64,000 bases of DNA from Anabaena sp. PCC 7108 (GTDB lineage Bacteria; Cyanobacteriota; Cyanobacteriia; Cyanobacteriales; Nostocaceae), in the NCBI RefSeq assembly GCF_000332135.1, contig NZ_KB235896.1:1995403-2059402 (forward strand), written 5' to 3'. Both the position numbers and the translations under genes were made by a program. Below, in pieces: positions 35,864 to 44,758 of this stretch (positions are counted from its first letter, which is position 1; each line of letters begins with the position of its first letter). The notes under the pieces were generated by a model that worked only from the letters and a program-made list of their open reading frames with translations, had not been told where the DNA came from and made no database searches.

Positions 35864-37390
35864 ATGAGAAAAATCTTTTTAGGAATTTTGCTCCCTTTTA
35901 CGTTTGTTTCCATTCCTGGTAGCACCTTAGCTATGGAATACCAAGCCTCATTTGACCTGAGTCAAAATCTTACTTCAGAATCAGCATCTGAGAGCTTTTA
36001 TACCACAGCTGCGCGGCTTGTACAGCAGCAGATTTATTTAACTGCTCGCATTGAGGAAGCATTGAACAGCCCAGACCCCAACAAAATGAGATCAGTGCGG
36101 GGGCAATTAACTATTTTTACTCATGCTGTGGATACTTTTCTCACAGGTCAGTACTCAAGTCCTAAAACATTGTGTACCCCAAAGGGAAATGTGTCTCAAC
36201 AGTCTTCTGTAGTTGTGCAGTTAACTGAGTCCCAATCACAAATTTACTGCTCTTTGTACGCTTCTAATCAAGAATTGTGGAAGTTGTACCCAGTTGTAGA
36301 TCGGTTGTTGTCTCGACGAGGTGAGTTAGCCTTAATTACAGCTTTACCCTTAGTTTCTGGAGAACATAAGTCAGATCCTGTGCTTTCCATTGCACGAATG
36401 CAGCGTCCTCATCTTGGTAATCCAGCAACACCTTTTTCTAATCGGGAACCAAACTTAACTTCATTCCCATTATCAGTAGTTGGTAGCACTGCAAAAACAG
36501 CTATAGCCAACTACGTAGAGCCTGTGCAACCTGCTATTGCTGTACCGGAAGAAACTATCAGTACTATCAAAACCGTTAATCAAATCTTGACAGCAGTCCA
36601 AAAAGCATTTCCGCAAAATATTAAATTTATCAATCCTCAGAAAGATGCGGCGGTACTTGACAGGTTTGCTTACGACATTGATTCCCAAGAAAAACAAACC
36701 TACGCTCAGTTTTTGCAGTTACCTAACACTGGAATCTTTCGGGTATTACCTGATTCAGCGTACCGTCGTCCGTTGAATTTTCCCCAGAATAGATTACAAG
36801 CCAGTGTCAGTGAGCGTTATCCTTTTCCCTCTGTAGGTGAGGTTAAGGAAGATTTTAGTCCTAGTTTAGCATTGAAGATGATTGGTGAGAACTTCCAGTT
36901 AGTCCATCAAGGGTTAAATTATGGCTTTATTATCGATGTGGGTGATGTACCCTTAGAAAAGTTAAATGGGAGGCTACAGGCTGTTTCCTCATCTACGGGA
37001 GAATTTTTGCTCAACTACCAGCCACCCAAACAGTTAGAAGCCTTACAAATAGACAGACAAAGGTTTTTAACAGGTAAAGATCAGAATTGGCAGCAAAATC
37101 AAATATTTTTAGCTGGTGCTACAGCCAAATTAAATCATACTTATTTAGTGCGATCGCTCCAATTCCAACTTCCCGCCACTATCTTAAATCGTCAATCCAT
37201 TTCCCGCCCTCATAGTCGCATGAGGCAGCAATTAGGGCAAATGCCTAGCAGCGATACTATTATCGCTTTCCGTGCTGTGCGTCGCCGTCCTGATGGTAGC
37301 TACACCATTCTGTGGCGAGTTCTCAATCACTTGCCCGCACCGCAAATTGAAGATTTAGAGAACTACATAACAATACCTTCGTCAAATTGA
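35864..37390 (+). CDS. Exported protein of unknown function
   Basis: About 508 residues. The N-terminus is a signal peptide (RKIFLGILLPFTFVSIPGST, cleavage near STLA-ME). The mature protein has two cysteines about 25 residues apart (KTLCTPKG and IYCSLYAS) in an N-terminal helical region. The C-terminal half is mixed alpha/beta, with the motif IIAFRAVRRRPDGSYTILWR near the end. No known domain recognised. It is divergent from sasA. Expected location is periplasm or thylakoid lumen. Confidence 0.7.
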   Translation: MRKIFLGILLPFTFVSIPGSTLAMEYQASFDLSQNLTSESASESFYTTAARLVQQQIYLTARIEEALNSPDPNKMRSVRGQLTIFTHAVDTFLTGQYSSPKTLCTPKGNVSQQSSVVVQLTESQSQIYCSLYASNQELWKLYPVVDRLLSRRGELALITALPLVSGEHKSDPVLSIARMQRPHLGNPATPFSNREPNLTSFPLSVVGSTAKTAIANYVEPVQPAIAVPEETISTIKTVNQILTAVQKAFPQNIKFINPQKDAAVLDRFAYDIDSQEKQTYAQFLQLPNTGIFRVLPDSAYRRPLNFPQNRLQASVSERYPFPSVGEVKEDFSPSLALKMIGENFQLVHQGLNYGFIIDVGDVPLEKLNGRLQAVSSSTGEFLLNYQPPKQLEALQIDRQRFLTGKDQNWQQNQIFLAGATAKLNHTYLVRSLQFQLPATILNRQSISRPHSRMRQQLGQMPSSDTIIAFRAVRRRPDGSYTILWRVLNHLPAPQIEDLENYITIPSSN

Positions 37391-37401
37391 AAAAAGCCTT
37401 G

Positions 37402-37483
37402 ATTCGTAGGTTGGGTTGTTCGATTCAGCGTGGCTTTAGCCATAACCCAACAAATGCCTTTGGTTTTGTTTCGCTCAACCTAC
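37402..37483. repeat. Palindromic interspersed repeat
   Basis: CGTAGGTTGGGTT at the start and the separated CAACCTAC near the end, with an internal AACCCAAC, make a nested hairpin of a kind I know from many cyanobacterial intergenic regions. A related half (CCAACCTACGCA) is at the right edge of the window, about 63982-63994. Confidence 0.55.
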
Positions 37484-37574
37484 AGAAAAATGGCGAAGGT
37501 ATTGTTATAGACAATCACTACAGGTATAAATTAAATTTAAATGTATACAGTCATAATTTTCATACTTTACTCCC

Positions 37575-38432
37575 ATGACACTTAATATAGTCAAATCCCT
37601 AAATGAAAATTTTCTAGTTGACTGCATCAGTAAAGTATTTATCATTGCTTACAAAGAATCTACTCAGCAGTTAGAAGCAACATTAACTACTGAAGGATTA
37701 GAATGTGAAGTTCTTAGACAAGAACACAAACCAGAATATCAAGGTTTTTCTCGCAGTTATCTTTGTCTCATGAACCATCGTCGGGCTTGGGAAATAGCTA
37801 CTCAGCAGACTCAGCCAACTATCATTATTGAAGCAGATTTTGTGCCAGTCCTAGGTTTTGGCAAGTGTCCATTACCTTTTAACCGCAATCAAACTGATGT
37901 TGGCATTAGTTGGCTATATACTTGTGCGCCCCAAGTGTATTCTGTTTCTCCTCATGGTCATGCTGAAGGCTTTTCCACCTCCGCAGTGGCTTATATTGTC
38001 ACTCCCCAAGCTGCACGCTATCTCATAGAACTATCAGATGAAATTACAGAGAAAGTAGGAGCCTTTAACTACTCCACTTGGGATTCCAATATCGACTCAT
38101 TTTTACGCGAAAGAAAACTAAAAAACTATATTCCTTGGCGTAACTACGGAGAACACGGTGGTTTACCTAATCTAGAACATTATCAAAATAATCTCAGTAA
38201 AACTCATCGTGCAGATGTTCTCTACAATCAACTTGCGTTTATACCTCTGTATGCGGTGGGTAAAAAAAATGAAACATTAGCATTTGTCTGGGTGCGATTC
38301 CAAGCCCGTCTTAAAGGAATTGCAAGGCTGCTAATTGGTCGATTTCTCCGTCCACAAGTTGCACAAACTTCAAGCTATCCTCTCCGGTTGCTCAAGTTTG
38401 CAATTTTCCGACACTTTACAGGTGTAGTTTAA
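37575..38432 (+). CDS. Family 25 glycosyltransferase
   Basis: About 285 residues. FSRSYLCLMNHRRAWEIA, IIIEADFVPVL (equivalent of the family's acidic LEDD motif) and FSTSAVAYIVTPQAARYLI are in the order seen in GT25 enzymes, which in bacteria build lipooligosaccharide and other surface glycans. There are no membrane segments, and a basic C-terminal tail could sit at the membrane. The gene stands between exported proteins with no other glycan gene next to it. Donor and acceptor unknown. Confidence 0.78.
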   Translation: MTLNIVKSLNENFLVDCISKVFIIAYKESTQQLEATLTTEGLECEVLRQEHKPEYQGFSRSYLCLMNHRRAWEIATQQTQPTIIIEADFVPVLGFGKCPLPFNRNQTDVGISWLYTCAPQVYSVSPHGHAEGFSTSAVAYIVTPQAARYLIELSDEITEKVGAFNYSTWDSNIDSFLRERKLKNYIPWRNYGEHGGLPNLEHYQNNLSKTHRADVLYNQLAFIPLYAVGKKNETLAFVWVRFQARLKGIARLLIGRFLRPQVAQTSSYPLRLLKFAIFRHFTGVV

Positions 38433-38491
38433 TTTTTAATCATAAGTCAACAATGCTAGGGTAGGAATTAACAATCCACTTGTGATTTCCT

Positions 38492-39838
38492 GTGCTGCCT
38501 TCTAAACGTCCAGTTATCTTTCTAAGTTTAGCCATTGTACTCTCTTCGTTAACAGCTTGTGCTAACGGCCCAGCCGCTAAAAATTTAGAGAATTCTTTGG
38601 CCGCAGATCCTCTGCTGCAAAGCAATCCTACGGTTTTTGGAGAAGCTAAGACGAAGGAAGTTGCAATCGCATCAACAGTTAAGTTACCTGCTGACTTCCC
38701 CAAAGATATTCCTATATATGCCAATGCCAAACTGGAAGAAGTCAAACCTGGGAATAGTTCAGAAAATAAAATATTAACTCGCTGGCTAAGTTCTGATCCC
38801 AGCAATGTTATCGCCAGCTATTACCGTACTCAGTTTCAAGGTAATAACTGGCAAATTTTGCAACAGCCAAAAGATGATACAGATGGAACTTTTGAGGTAC
38901 AACGTAATAATTTACTTTTGAAAGTGACAATTCAACCAAAATCAGTTACTAACGCTGCACCTAATCAACCGCAAACAGCAACTGAATTAATCATTGAATT
39001 CGTTAATAATACAGCCACTACTCCAATTCAACCAAATACAAATCTTAGCGCAGTTCCCCAACCAGAAAATCCTCAGTTTATTGGTCCGGTATCACCCAAT
39101 GTCAATGTAGTTGAGCAGCCAATCAACCAATCTGATACCTCTGAACCTCAAGAATTTACCGACTTGAATAAAGTACCACCAGAATGGCGACAATACATTC
39201 AAGATTTAGCAAAGTTAGGTGTACTGTCTATAGATTCCCAGACTTCTAAAAGCAACTCTACTGCTACAACTAACCAGTTGGAACCCAACAAAATTATTAC
39301 GCGCCGAGAATATGCTCGTTGGCTTGTTGCTGCTAATAATGCTATGTATAGCAATAATCCCGCTAAAAAAATTCGTTTGGCCTCAGAAAGTAACCAACCT
39401 GCTTTTAGAGATATTTTACCTAAAGATCCTGATTTTCCCGCAATTCAGGGTTTAGCAGAAGCTGGTTTGATTCCTAGTCCTTTGTCTGGAGATGCAACAG
39501 CCGTTTTATTTCGTCCTGATGCACCTTTAACAAGGGAACAATTACTAGTTTGGAAAGTGCCTTTAGATACTCGTCAAGCTTTACCTGCTGCTAACTTAGA
39601 AGCAGTCAAGCAAACCTGGGGTTTTCAAGATACAGAAAAAATTGACCCCAAGGCGTTAAGAGCCGTTTTGGCAGATTTTCAAAATGCTGAACAAGCTAAT
39701 ATTCGGCGGGTGTTTGGCTATACAACATTATTTCAACCCAAGAAACCCGTAACTCGTGCTGAAGCTGGTGCTGCTTTGTGGTATTTCGGTACTCAGGGTG
39801 AGGGAATGTCAGCGACTGAAGCTTTGAAATTAAAATAA
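38492..39838 (+). CDS. SLH-domain lipoprotein
   Basis: About 448 residues, GTG start. The signal peptide ends in a lipobox (LSSLTAC, Cys near residue 23), so the protein is lipid-anchored. Residues 60-160 form a beta-rich domain (ADFPKDIPIYANAKLEEVKP ... GNNWQILQQP). The C-terminal half has SLH repeats (PPEWRQYIQDLAKLGVLS, NKIITRREYARWLVAANN, AFRDILPKDPDFPAIQGLAE, LTREQLLVWKVPL), which bind cell-wall polymer or outer-membrane partners. A role in envelope structure is likely. Confidence 0.82.
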   Translation: MLPSKRPVIFLSLAIVLSSLTACANGPAAKNLENSLAADPLLQSNPTVFGEAKTKEVAIASTVKLPADFPKDIPIYANAKLEEVKPGNSSENKILTRWLSSDPSNVIASYYRTQFQGNNWQILQQPKDDTDGTFEVQRNNLLLKVTIQPKSVTNAAPNQPQTATELIIEFVNNTATTPIQPNTNLSAVPQPENPQFIGPVSPNVNVVEQPINQSDTSEPQEFTDLNKVPPEWRQYIQDLAKLGVLSIDSQTSKSNSTATTNQLEPNKIITRREYARWLVAANNAMYSNNPAKKIRLASESNQPAFRDILPKDPDFPAIQGLAEAGLIPSPLSGDATAVLFRPDAPLTREQLLVWKVPLDTRQALPAANLEAVKQTWGFQDTEKIDPKALRAVLADFQNAEQANIRRVFGYTTLFQPKKPVTRAEAGAALWYFGTQGEGMSATEALKLK

Positions 39839-39945
39839 TTCTTAGTTTGTAATTAAGTTTTTTAAAGGTGATTTAGACCTTGCCAAAAAACTTCCGGTTA
39901 AATAATACCATTACTGTACCTTGTTTTTTATCTTGATATTCCGCT

Positions 39946-40533
39946 ATGCAATTAGATCCTGAAGCAGTAATTCAAAAACGTCAATTGGTGTTGCAGCATC
40001 TTCGAGAACGCAGGAAAGAAAGTAGACATGATCTGAGCCAGAAAGAGGGACAGACTAATGAAGTCGTGCCTTTAGAGTATTTTGTCAAGTTAGCAAATCT
40101 AGCAGAATCGGAAGCGGTTGCAACCACCACATCTGCCCTGAGAGACAATCACGAAGAGCAATTGATTAAGATTCGTGAACGATTAAAACAGGCTCGAGAG
40201 CGGCGGAAAAGTGTTAAACTCCGACCACCGGAGCCAGAAGAAAATGGTTCTGCATCAGAAGAGAATTTATCGTCTACCAAGACGGATGCTTCCCAGCGGA
40301 AGGAGCTTCTCCAAGATGTTATGTCAGATCACTTTCGTAATAATCTGAAATCATGGATCAGTAGTGTAGATCCTGACCTCGGTGTTAGCTCTACTTCAGT
40401 GGCTGAATTAGAAGAACAGCAGCAAGAAATAGAGTATCGCTATAAAATGCTTAAACTGTTGCTTAACATTACACAGGAAGAGTTAAACAAGATCGAAATA
40501 TCTATTCGAGCAGCCAAGTCCTTAGAAAACTAA
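39946..40533 (+). CDS. Charged coiled-coil protein, unknown
   Basis: About 195 residues, soluble, very rich in Glu, Arg and Lys, with long helices (EAVIQKRQLVLQHLRERRKE, QLIKIRERLKQARERRK, ELEEQQQEIEYRYKMLKLLL). The middle (EENGSASEENLSSTKTD) is disordered. No catalytic or binding motif and no family recognised. It may be a scaffold or nucleic-acid-binding protein because of its basic N-terminal half. Confidence 0.65.
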   Translation: MQLDPEAVIQKRQLVLQHLRERRKESRHDLSQKEGQTNEVVPLEYFVKLANLAESEAVATTTSALRDNHEEQLIKIRERLKQARERRKSVKLRPPEPEENGSASEENLSSTKTDASQRKELLQDVMSDHFRNNLKSWISSVDPDLGVSSTSVAELEEQQQEIEYRYKMLKLLLNITQEELNKIEISIRAAKSLEN

Positions 40534-40614
40534 TTAACCTTCTTTCCTCAAACTGGGAATCGAAAAAATAATTTCCTAATTTTCAACTCCAGTGATAAAT
40601 TGCAAAAAAAACTA

Positions 40615-41382
40615 TTAATTCAGTAAATCGGGTTCTTGTCGGACAATCATCTCATACAAAGGTTGAAAGCTAAACCAACCTAATTCATGGGAACCCACCT
40701 GGCTTTGGGTCAAACTAGCATACTCTGGTTTGATAAGGCTAGGTTTCCCAGCGGATTCCGCTAATAATTGAGCTTGACAAGAACGTTCCATTGTGATGAA
40801 CCACCAAGCAGCTTCATCAATGGAGTGACCTACTGTCAGTAAGCCGTGGTTTTTGAGAATAATGGCTTTATTATTACCTAAAGTTTGGGCAATACGCCGT
40901 CCTTCTTTTGGGTCGAGGACAACGCCTGTATAGTCATCAAACAGGCTATGGTTTTGGTAAAATGCACAAGCATCTTGGGTGAGTGGGTCCAAGAGACGAC
41001 CAAGACTAGACCAGCTTTTACCGTAGATAGAATGGGCATGGGCTGCGGCTACTACGTCGGGACGAGCCGCATGAACCTGAGAATGAATGGCAAAAGCTGC
41101 CCGATTGACTAGACGGTTGCCGTGAATTACTTCACCTTCATGGTTAACTAAGATTAGGTCGCTAACTCGAATTAAACCAAAGTGCATTCCGAAGGGATTG
41201 ACCCAAAAATGTTCTGGGTTTTCCGGGTCACGTGCAGTTATATGACCGGCAACACCTTCATCAAACCCAAATCGGGAAAATAGGCGAAATGCTGCTGCTA
41301 GGCGTTGTTGGCGATGTAGTCGTTCTTCTTCAACGGTGGTAAATGTTGGTATTTGAGGTGTGTTTGGCTTTGTAGTTTGCAT
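40615..41382 (-). CDS. Class II aldolase/adducin-family protein
   Basis: About 255 residues. RLAAAFRLFSRFGFDEGVAG then HITARDPENP begins the family fold. The zinc-binding histidines are in VAAAHAHSIYGK and the downstream ligand in ILKNHGLLTVGH. Family members cleave or epimerise phosphorylated sugars such as fuculose- or ribulose-phosphate, but this group, with a VNPFGMHFGLIRVSDLILVN start, lacks an assigned substrate. It stands alone. Metal-dependent aldolase chemistry is inferred from the conserved residues. Confidence 0.87.
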   Translation of the reverse strand: MQTTKPNTPQIPTFTTVEEERLHRQQRLAAAFRLFSRFGFDEGVAGHITARDPENPEHFWVNPFGMHFGLIRVSDLILVNHEGEVIHGNRLVNRAAFAIHSQVHAARPDVVAAAHAHSIYGKSWSSLGRLLDPLTQDACAFYQNHSLFDDYTGVVLDPKEGRRIAQTLGNNKAIILKNHGLLTVGHSIDEAAWWFITMERSCQAQLLAESAGKPSLIKPEYASLTQSQVGSHELGWFSFQPLYEMIVRQEPDLLN

Positions 41383-41475
41383 TTTGACAGTTACTTTTTT
41401 ATATTTTTCTGTAGGGTTAATATTTATCTATTTTTTCAGATTTAACTAATATTTATTCTCATGTAAATAAAGGAT

Positions 41476-41614
41476 ATAGCAATTCCCATTCAAGTGAGGT
41501 ACAAGCAGTAACAATTAAACGCAGCGAAAAGTTCCTCGAAGCCGGGTTTCCCGGCGTAGGAAACTTTTCAAGACAGATGGACGCAGATAGACGCAGATAA
41601 TTTTGTACTTCATT
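41476..41614. repeat. Interspersed repeat, copy 2, with a second palindrome inserted
   Basis: Same repeat as 7961-8056, split after CAATTAAAC by about 45 bp that form a strong hairpin at 41527-41568 (AAAAGTTCC ... GCCGGGTTTCCCGGC ... GGAAACTTTT). After the insert the repeat resumes with GACAGATGGACGCAGATAGA. Confidence 0.8.
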
Positions 41615-41670
41615 AGACTAGGAAACACTATAAACTTGATTCATATTTTTTGTATATTTGTAGAGGCAAT

Positions 41671-42309
41671 TTATGAATTGTCCTTACAGATGCTTTTACG
41701 GAACTTTGATATTAAATCTTTTGGTTTTTCGCCAGACAAAAGCAAACTTGCCAACAGAGTTAAATCTAAATCGGGTAAAAATTCACTTTTTGATATTTTC
41801 TCATACTTATCACCCTGCAGAAAATATAACGAAAATTGATGATTCTTCCAAAACCAAACTTCTGGTACACCCAAACCTTGATAAATTAATAAATCATCAA
41901 TTCCTCCACTGGTGACAACTACCTCAATAGCCAGATCAGGAACAGATTTTTCAGAATCAAAACAATAACATTCATCTGGTTCAATACCTCTAGCGGATGC
42001 TTCCCTTCTAAAAGTAGTTGATCCTAAAGGATAAAAATCAATATCTTTTTCTATAAAATAGGTTTCTAATAATAAAGCAATTAGCTTTTTATCAAACTCA
42101 TGGCGACGACTAGGAGACATTATTTCTAAAGTACCTTCTAAATATTTAAAGCGATAATGAGAAGTATTTTCAAATTGCTGTAACAGTGTCTCATATATAT
42201 TCCAGTTAATCCCATTAATCAGTAAAATTTGGTCAGAATCAACATTATCTAATGCTGATTGACTCGTTAATTCTTCCCAGCGACTAAATTTTTCTAGTAA
42301 ACCTAACAT
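41671..42309 (-). CDS. Uma2-family putative endonuclease
   Basis: About 212 residues from the ATG at 42309; a GTG at 42315 overlaps the stop of the preceding decayed gene. The PD-(D/E)XK core is KYLEGTLEIMSPSRRHE early, then VPDLAIEVVVTSGG, then YQGLGVPEVWFWKNHQFSLY. It is only distantly related to the Uma2 gene at 9620 and belongs to the subgroup with LEGTLEIMSPS-type starts. It is the last gene of a leftward cluster with two HEPN-like genes. Nuclease activity is predicted only. Confidence 0.85.
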   Translation of the reverse strand: MLGLLEKFSRWEELTSQSALDNVDSDQILLINGINWNIYETLLQQFENTSHYRFKYLEGTLEIMSPSRRHEFDKKLIALLLETYFIEKDIDFYPLGSTTFRREASARGIEPDECYCFDSEKSVPDLAIEVVVTSGGIDDLLIYQGLGVPEVWFWKNHQFSLYFLQGDKYEKISKSEFLPDLDLTLLASLLLSGEKPKDLISKFRKSICKDNS

Positions 42310-42311
42310 TG

Positions 42312-42593
42312 TCACTGCTCCAAACTTGCTTTAGTTTCAGATATAATTTCAGCAACTCGCCGATCTTTCTCTAATATATCAGTTTTATTACCAACATCCC
42401 AAAAAGGTTGTGCATCTGCTCTAGTTTGATGATAAAATTCCCTAAAATTATACTTACAAGCATTTTGATTTTCTTCTCAATGCTGCCACCATGCTACACA
42501 TTCAGTAAAATCTTCATCCTGTATCAGCTTAATTGTAAGATTTTGTCCTTCTGGTAAGATTGCTTTATCATTATTGTTAAATATAATTACTTG
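42312..42593 (-). pseudogene. Decayed small gene upstream of the Uma2 gene
   Basis: On the minus strand, one frame reads FNNNDKAILPEGQNLTIKL ... TECVAWWQH, a TGA stop at 42477-42479, then EENQNACKYNFREFYHQTRA ... PFWDVGNKTDILEKDRRVAE and a stop at 42312. Codons are gene-like on both sides of the internal stop, and no start codon remains at the front. The stop overlaps the start of the Uma2 gene, which points to an old coupled pair. It is about 90 codons; an antitoxin-like partner is possible but unproven. Confidence 0.6.
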
Positions 42594-43246
42594 TCATTTT
42601 TATCATCTGCCATAAAGAAGATAATTCTATCAATTATTAGAATTAAACGTAAGGAACTTGTAGCAGTACCAAAATTTGTTTGTATTCCGTGGCATATTCC
42701 ATGACGATTAAGTTTATTTTCTTCATCTATTTCTGAATTATATTCTTTATATAAATAAGCAATCACTTTGGGGAAATTTTCATTAAGTAAATCTACAAAT
42801 TTATTGTTCATCCAAATTTCTTCCTTCCATTTTCCTATTAATGAATTGACCGCTTTTTCTAGGCATGAGTCATCTAGGTTTTCCCAACAGATAACTCCTT
42901 CAAGATTAGCTTCTTTTGCTGCATCTTTTAATAATCCTTCTATTTGTGGTATTAGTGCGGATACACTCAAATAATATTTTTCTTTTAAATGGGCTGTTAT
43001 TCCTTCTTTTAATATAGAAAATCTTTTTTGTACGTTGCTATTTCTTTTATTTTTCCAATTATCTAAAGTTTCTTCAATTCTTGATGATACCATTAATTTA
43101 TCTGGTATTAGTTGCTGTTCATAGGCATCCTTTACAACTTGCGAAACCGTTTCACTGTCAAAAGTTGAGGTTGGTAAAATCCAATTGGGAGCAATGCTAT
43201 TTTCAATTTCTATAATCATAAGTTTCATCATTAATTTGTTAGACAC
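42587..43246 (-). CDS. HEPN-like protein, shorter paralogue
   Basis: About 219 residues from a GTG at 43246; the ATG at 43231 is an alternative start. The C-terminal part has SVSALIPQIEGLLKDAAKEA and, near the end, NRHGICHGIQTNFGTATSSL. R-H-G-I-C-H is an R-x4-H motif, the active-site signature of HEPN RNases, followed by a hydrophobic helix as in many LNRHxILHG proteins. It aligns along its whole length with the C-terminal half of the protein at 43264 and starts 17 bases after it, so the two are tandem paralogues in one transcript. RNase activity is inferred. Confidence 0.65.
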   Translation of the reverse strand: MSNKLMMKLMIIEIENSIAPNWILPTSTFDSETVSQVVKDAYEQQLIPDKLMVSSRIEETLDNWKNKRNSNVQKRFSILKEGITAHLKEKYYLSVSALIPQIEGLLKDAAKEANLEGVICWENLDDSCLEKAVNSLIGKWKEEIWMNNKFVDLLNENFPKVIAYLYKEYNSEIDEENKLNRHGICHGIQTNFGTATSSLRLILIIDRIIFFMADDKNDK

Positions 43247-43263
43247 ATTACAAAAACTATTTA

Positions 43264-44553
43264 TTAAATCATGAATGAGAAAATTAGTCTATCAAGAACA
43301 AGTATTAACTTTAAAGAATTTTTAGCATTACCAAAATTAGTTATTCCTCCATGACAAATACCTTTACGATATAATCCATCATTATTAGGTATTTCTCTAT
43401 CATCTTTGTACAAATTTTCCAGCATTTTAAATAACTGACTTAGCCTTAAAATATTTCCTATATTGTTAATGTGTTTTTGTCTCCAAATTAGTTCTAATGA
43501 TTTAATTGCTCTATCAATGTCACGATTTGATAAACCATCACAATCAGAAATTTTCTTCATATTAGTAATATTAGTATTTTTTTCTATTATATCTCTGATA
43601 ACGCCTTCTACTTGAGGAATTAAAGTTGAAACACTTAAGAAAAAATTGCTTTCGTTATGTGCTTCTAATGCTTCTTTCAGAATAGGATATCTATGTTGTA
43701 CATTATTAAACTCTTTCCAAGAAGATAAGGTTGTATTTATTCTGTCAACAGTCATTAATTTGTTAATAAAAAATTCGTCTATATCATTTTTATCTCTTCT
43801 GCTTTTTGATCTGATAAAATCATTCCATATTATTAAGAAATCTTCTAATTGAGAGGACTGTTCAGGAAAATATTCCATTACAGCCTCATAGTCTGTGGGC
43901 ATTTCTATAGTTGAAGTTGGTAATATCCATTCAAGTTCAATATCAAATTTTTTTTGTAATATTTCCTTTAATTCTTTTTCCAATCCATCTATCCAATCTA
44001 TTACTGATTTTGAAAAATTGCCTTTAGAAATCTTAAACTTTATTTCCGAATATTCTTTATAAATATTTTTAATATTATCACACTCTGTCCAACATTGTCG
44101 AATATCTGATCCTTTTATATTACCAAGATTTTCTAAATCAATTTTATCTTCTAATGCTTGAGATTTTACCTGTGTAATCTCAAATTTAACATTGTTTATT
44201 AAACTTGAAATTTTATTTCTATCCGTTTTACTAATTTTAGATATTTTCTTTATTTCAGGTATTTCCTTTATTTTTGTACATAAATACTTTAATTTTTCCA
44301 AATCTTCTAAATCAGATATTTCCTTTATTTCAGACATTTCCTTTATTTTTGTACATAGATCCTTTAATTTTTCCAAATCTTCTAAAGCTTTTTTCCAAAG
44401 TTCTAAAGCTTTTTCCAAATCTTTTAAATCAGATATTTCTTTTATTTTTTTAGATAGATAATTTAATCTTTCCAAAGATTCTAAAGCTTTTTCCCAAGGT
44501 TCTAAATGTTTTTCAAAATCTTTTAAAGTAGCATACCTTACTTGAAGATCCAT
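43264..44553 (-). CDS. HEPN-like protein with N-terminal coiled coil
   Basis: About 429 residues. Residues 1-110 are a coiled coil made of repeated units (LEKALELWKKALEDLEKLKD, LCTKIKEMSEIKEISDLEDL). The C-terminal 220 residues resemble the neighbouring protein: WILPTSTIEMPTD, SVSTLIPQVEGVIRDII and YRKGICHGGITNFGNAKNSL. R-K-G-I-C-H is again an R-x4-H HEPN-type motif. ATG at 44553 with AGGG about nine bases upstream. Only 22 bases separate it from the end of an hsdR remnant, which suggests it once belonged to a type I restriction operon. Confidence 0.65.
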   Translation of the reverse strand: MDLQVRYATLKDFEKHLEPWEKALESLERLNYLSKKIKEISDLKDLEKALELWKKALEDLEKLKDLCTKIKEMSEIKEISDLEDLEKLKYLCTKIKEIPEIKKISKISKTDRNKISSLINNVKFEITQVKSQALEDKIDLENLGNIKGSDIRQCWTECDNIKNIYKEYSEIKFKISKGNFSKSVIDWIDGLEKELKEILQKKFDIELEWILPTSTIEMPTDYEAVMEYFPEQSSQLEDFLIIWNDFIRSKSRRDKNDIDEFFINKLMTVDRINTTLSSWKEFNNVQHRYPILKEALEAHNESNFFLSVSTLIPQVEGVIRDIIEKNTNITNMKKISDCDGLSNRDIDRAIKSLELIWRQKHINNIGNILRLSQLFKMLENLYKDDREIPNNDGLYRKGICHGGITNFGNAKNSLKLILVLDRLIFSFMI

Positions 44554-44575
44554 GATATTTGACCCTAATTAAAAT

Positions 44576-44758
44576 TTATGCTGAATATAATAAACTTTGC
44601 AATTGATTCACAGCTTCCTTTAATTCCTGAACACCCCCAAATCGTTCAGCAATTTCCACTACATTACCATAATTATCAAACTCTCGATTAGCCTTAAAAG
44701 TCGTCGGAATATTAAACTCCTCAACCCCCTTCTCTGCATACTTATCCAAAAGTATTTC
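44576..44758 (-). pseudogene. 3' remnant of a type I restriction hsdR gene
   Basis: Sixty codons on the minus strand read EILLDKYAEKGVEEFNIPTT then FKANREFDNYGNVVEIAERF then GGVQELKEAVNQLQSLLYSA and a stop. This is the C-terminal end typical of EcoEI-type HsdR subunits (LDKYAE, GN-x-EI-x-FGG, AV-x-LQ-LLY). A stop at 44759-44761 closes the frame upstream and the rest of the gene is gone. It was the gene just before the HEPN pair. Confidence 0.75.

Noticed and set aside
37387-37578. 63-codon plus frame between two genes
   Set aside because: It is made of the palindromic repeat at 37402-37483 and has no protein-like features.
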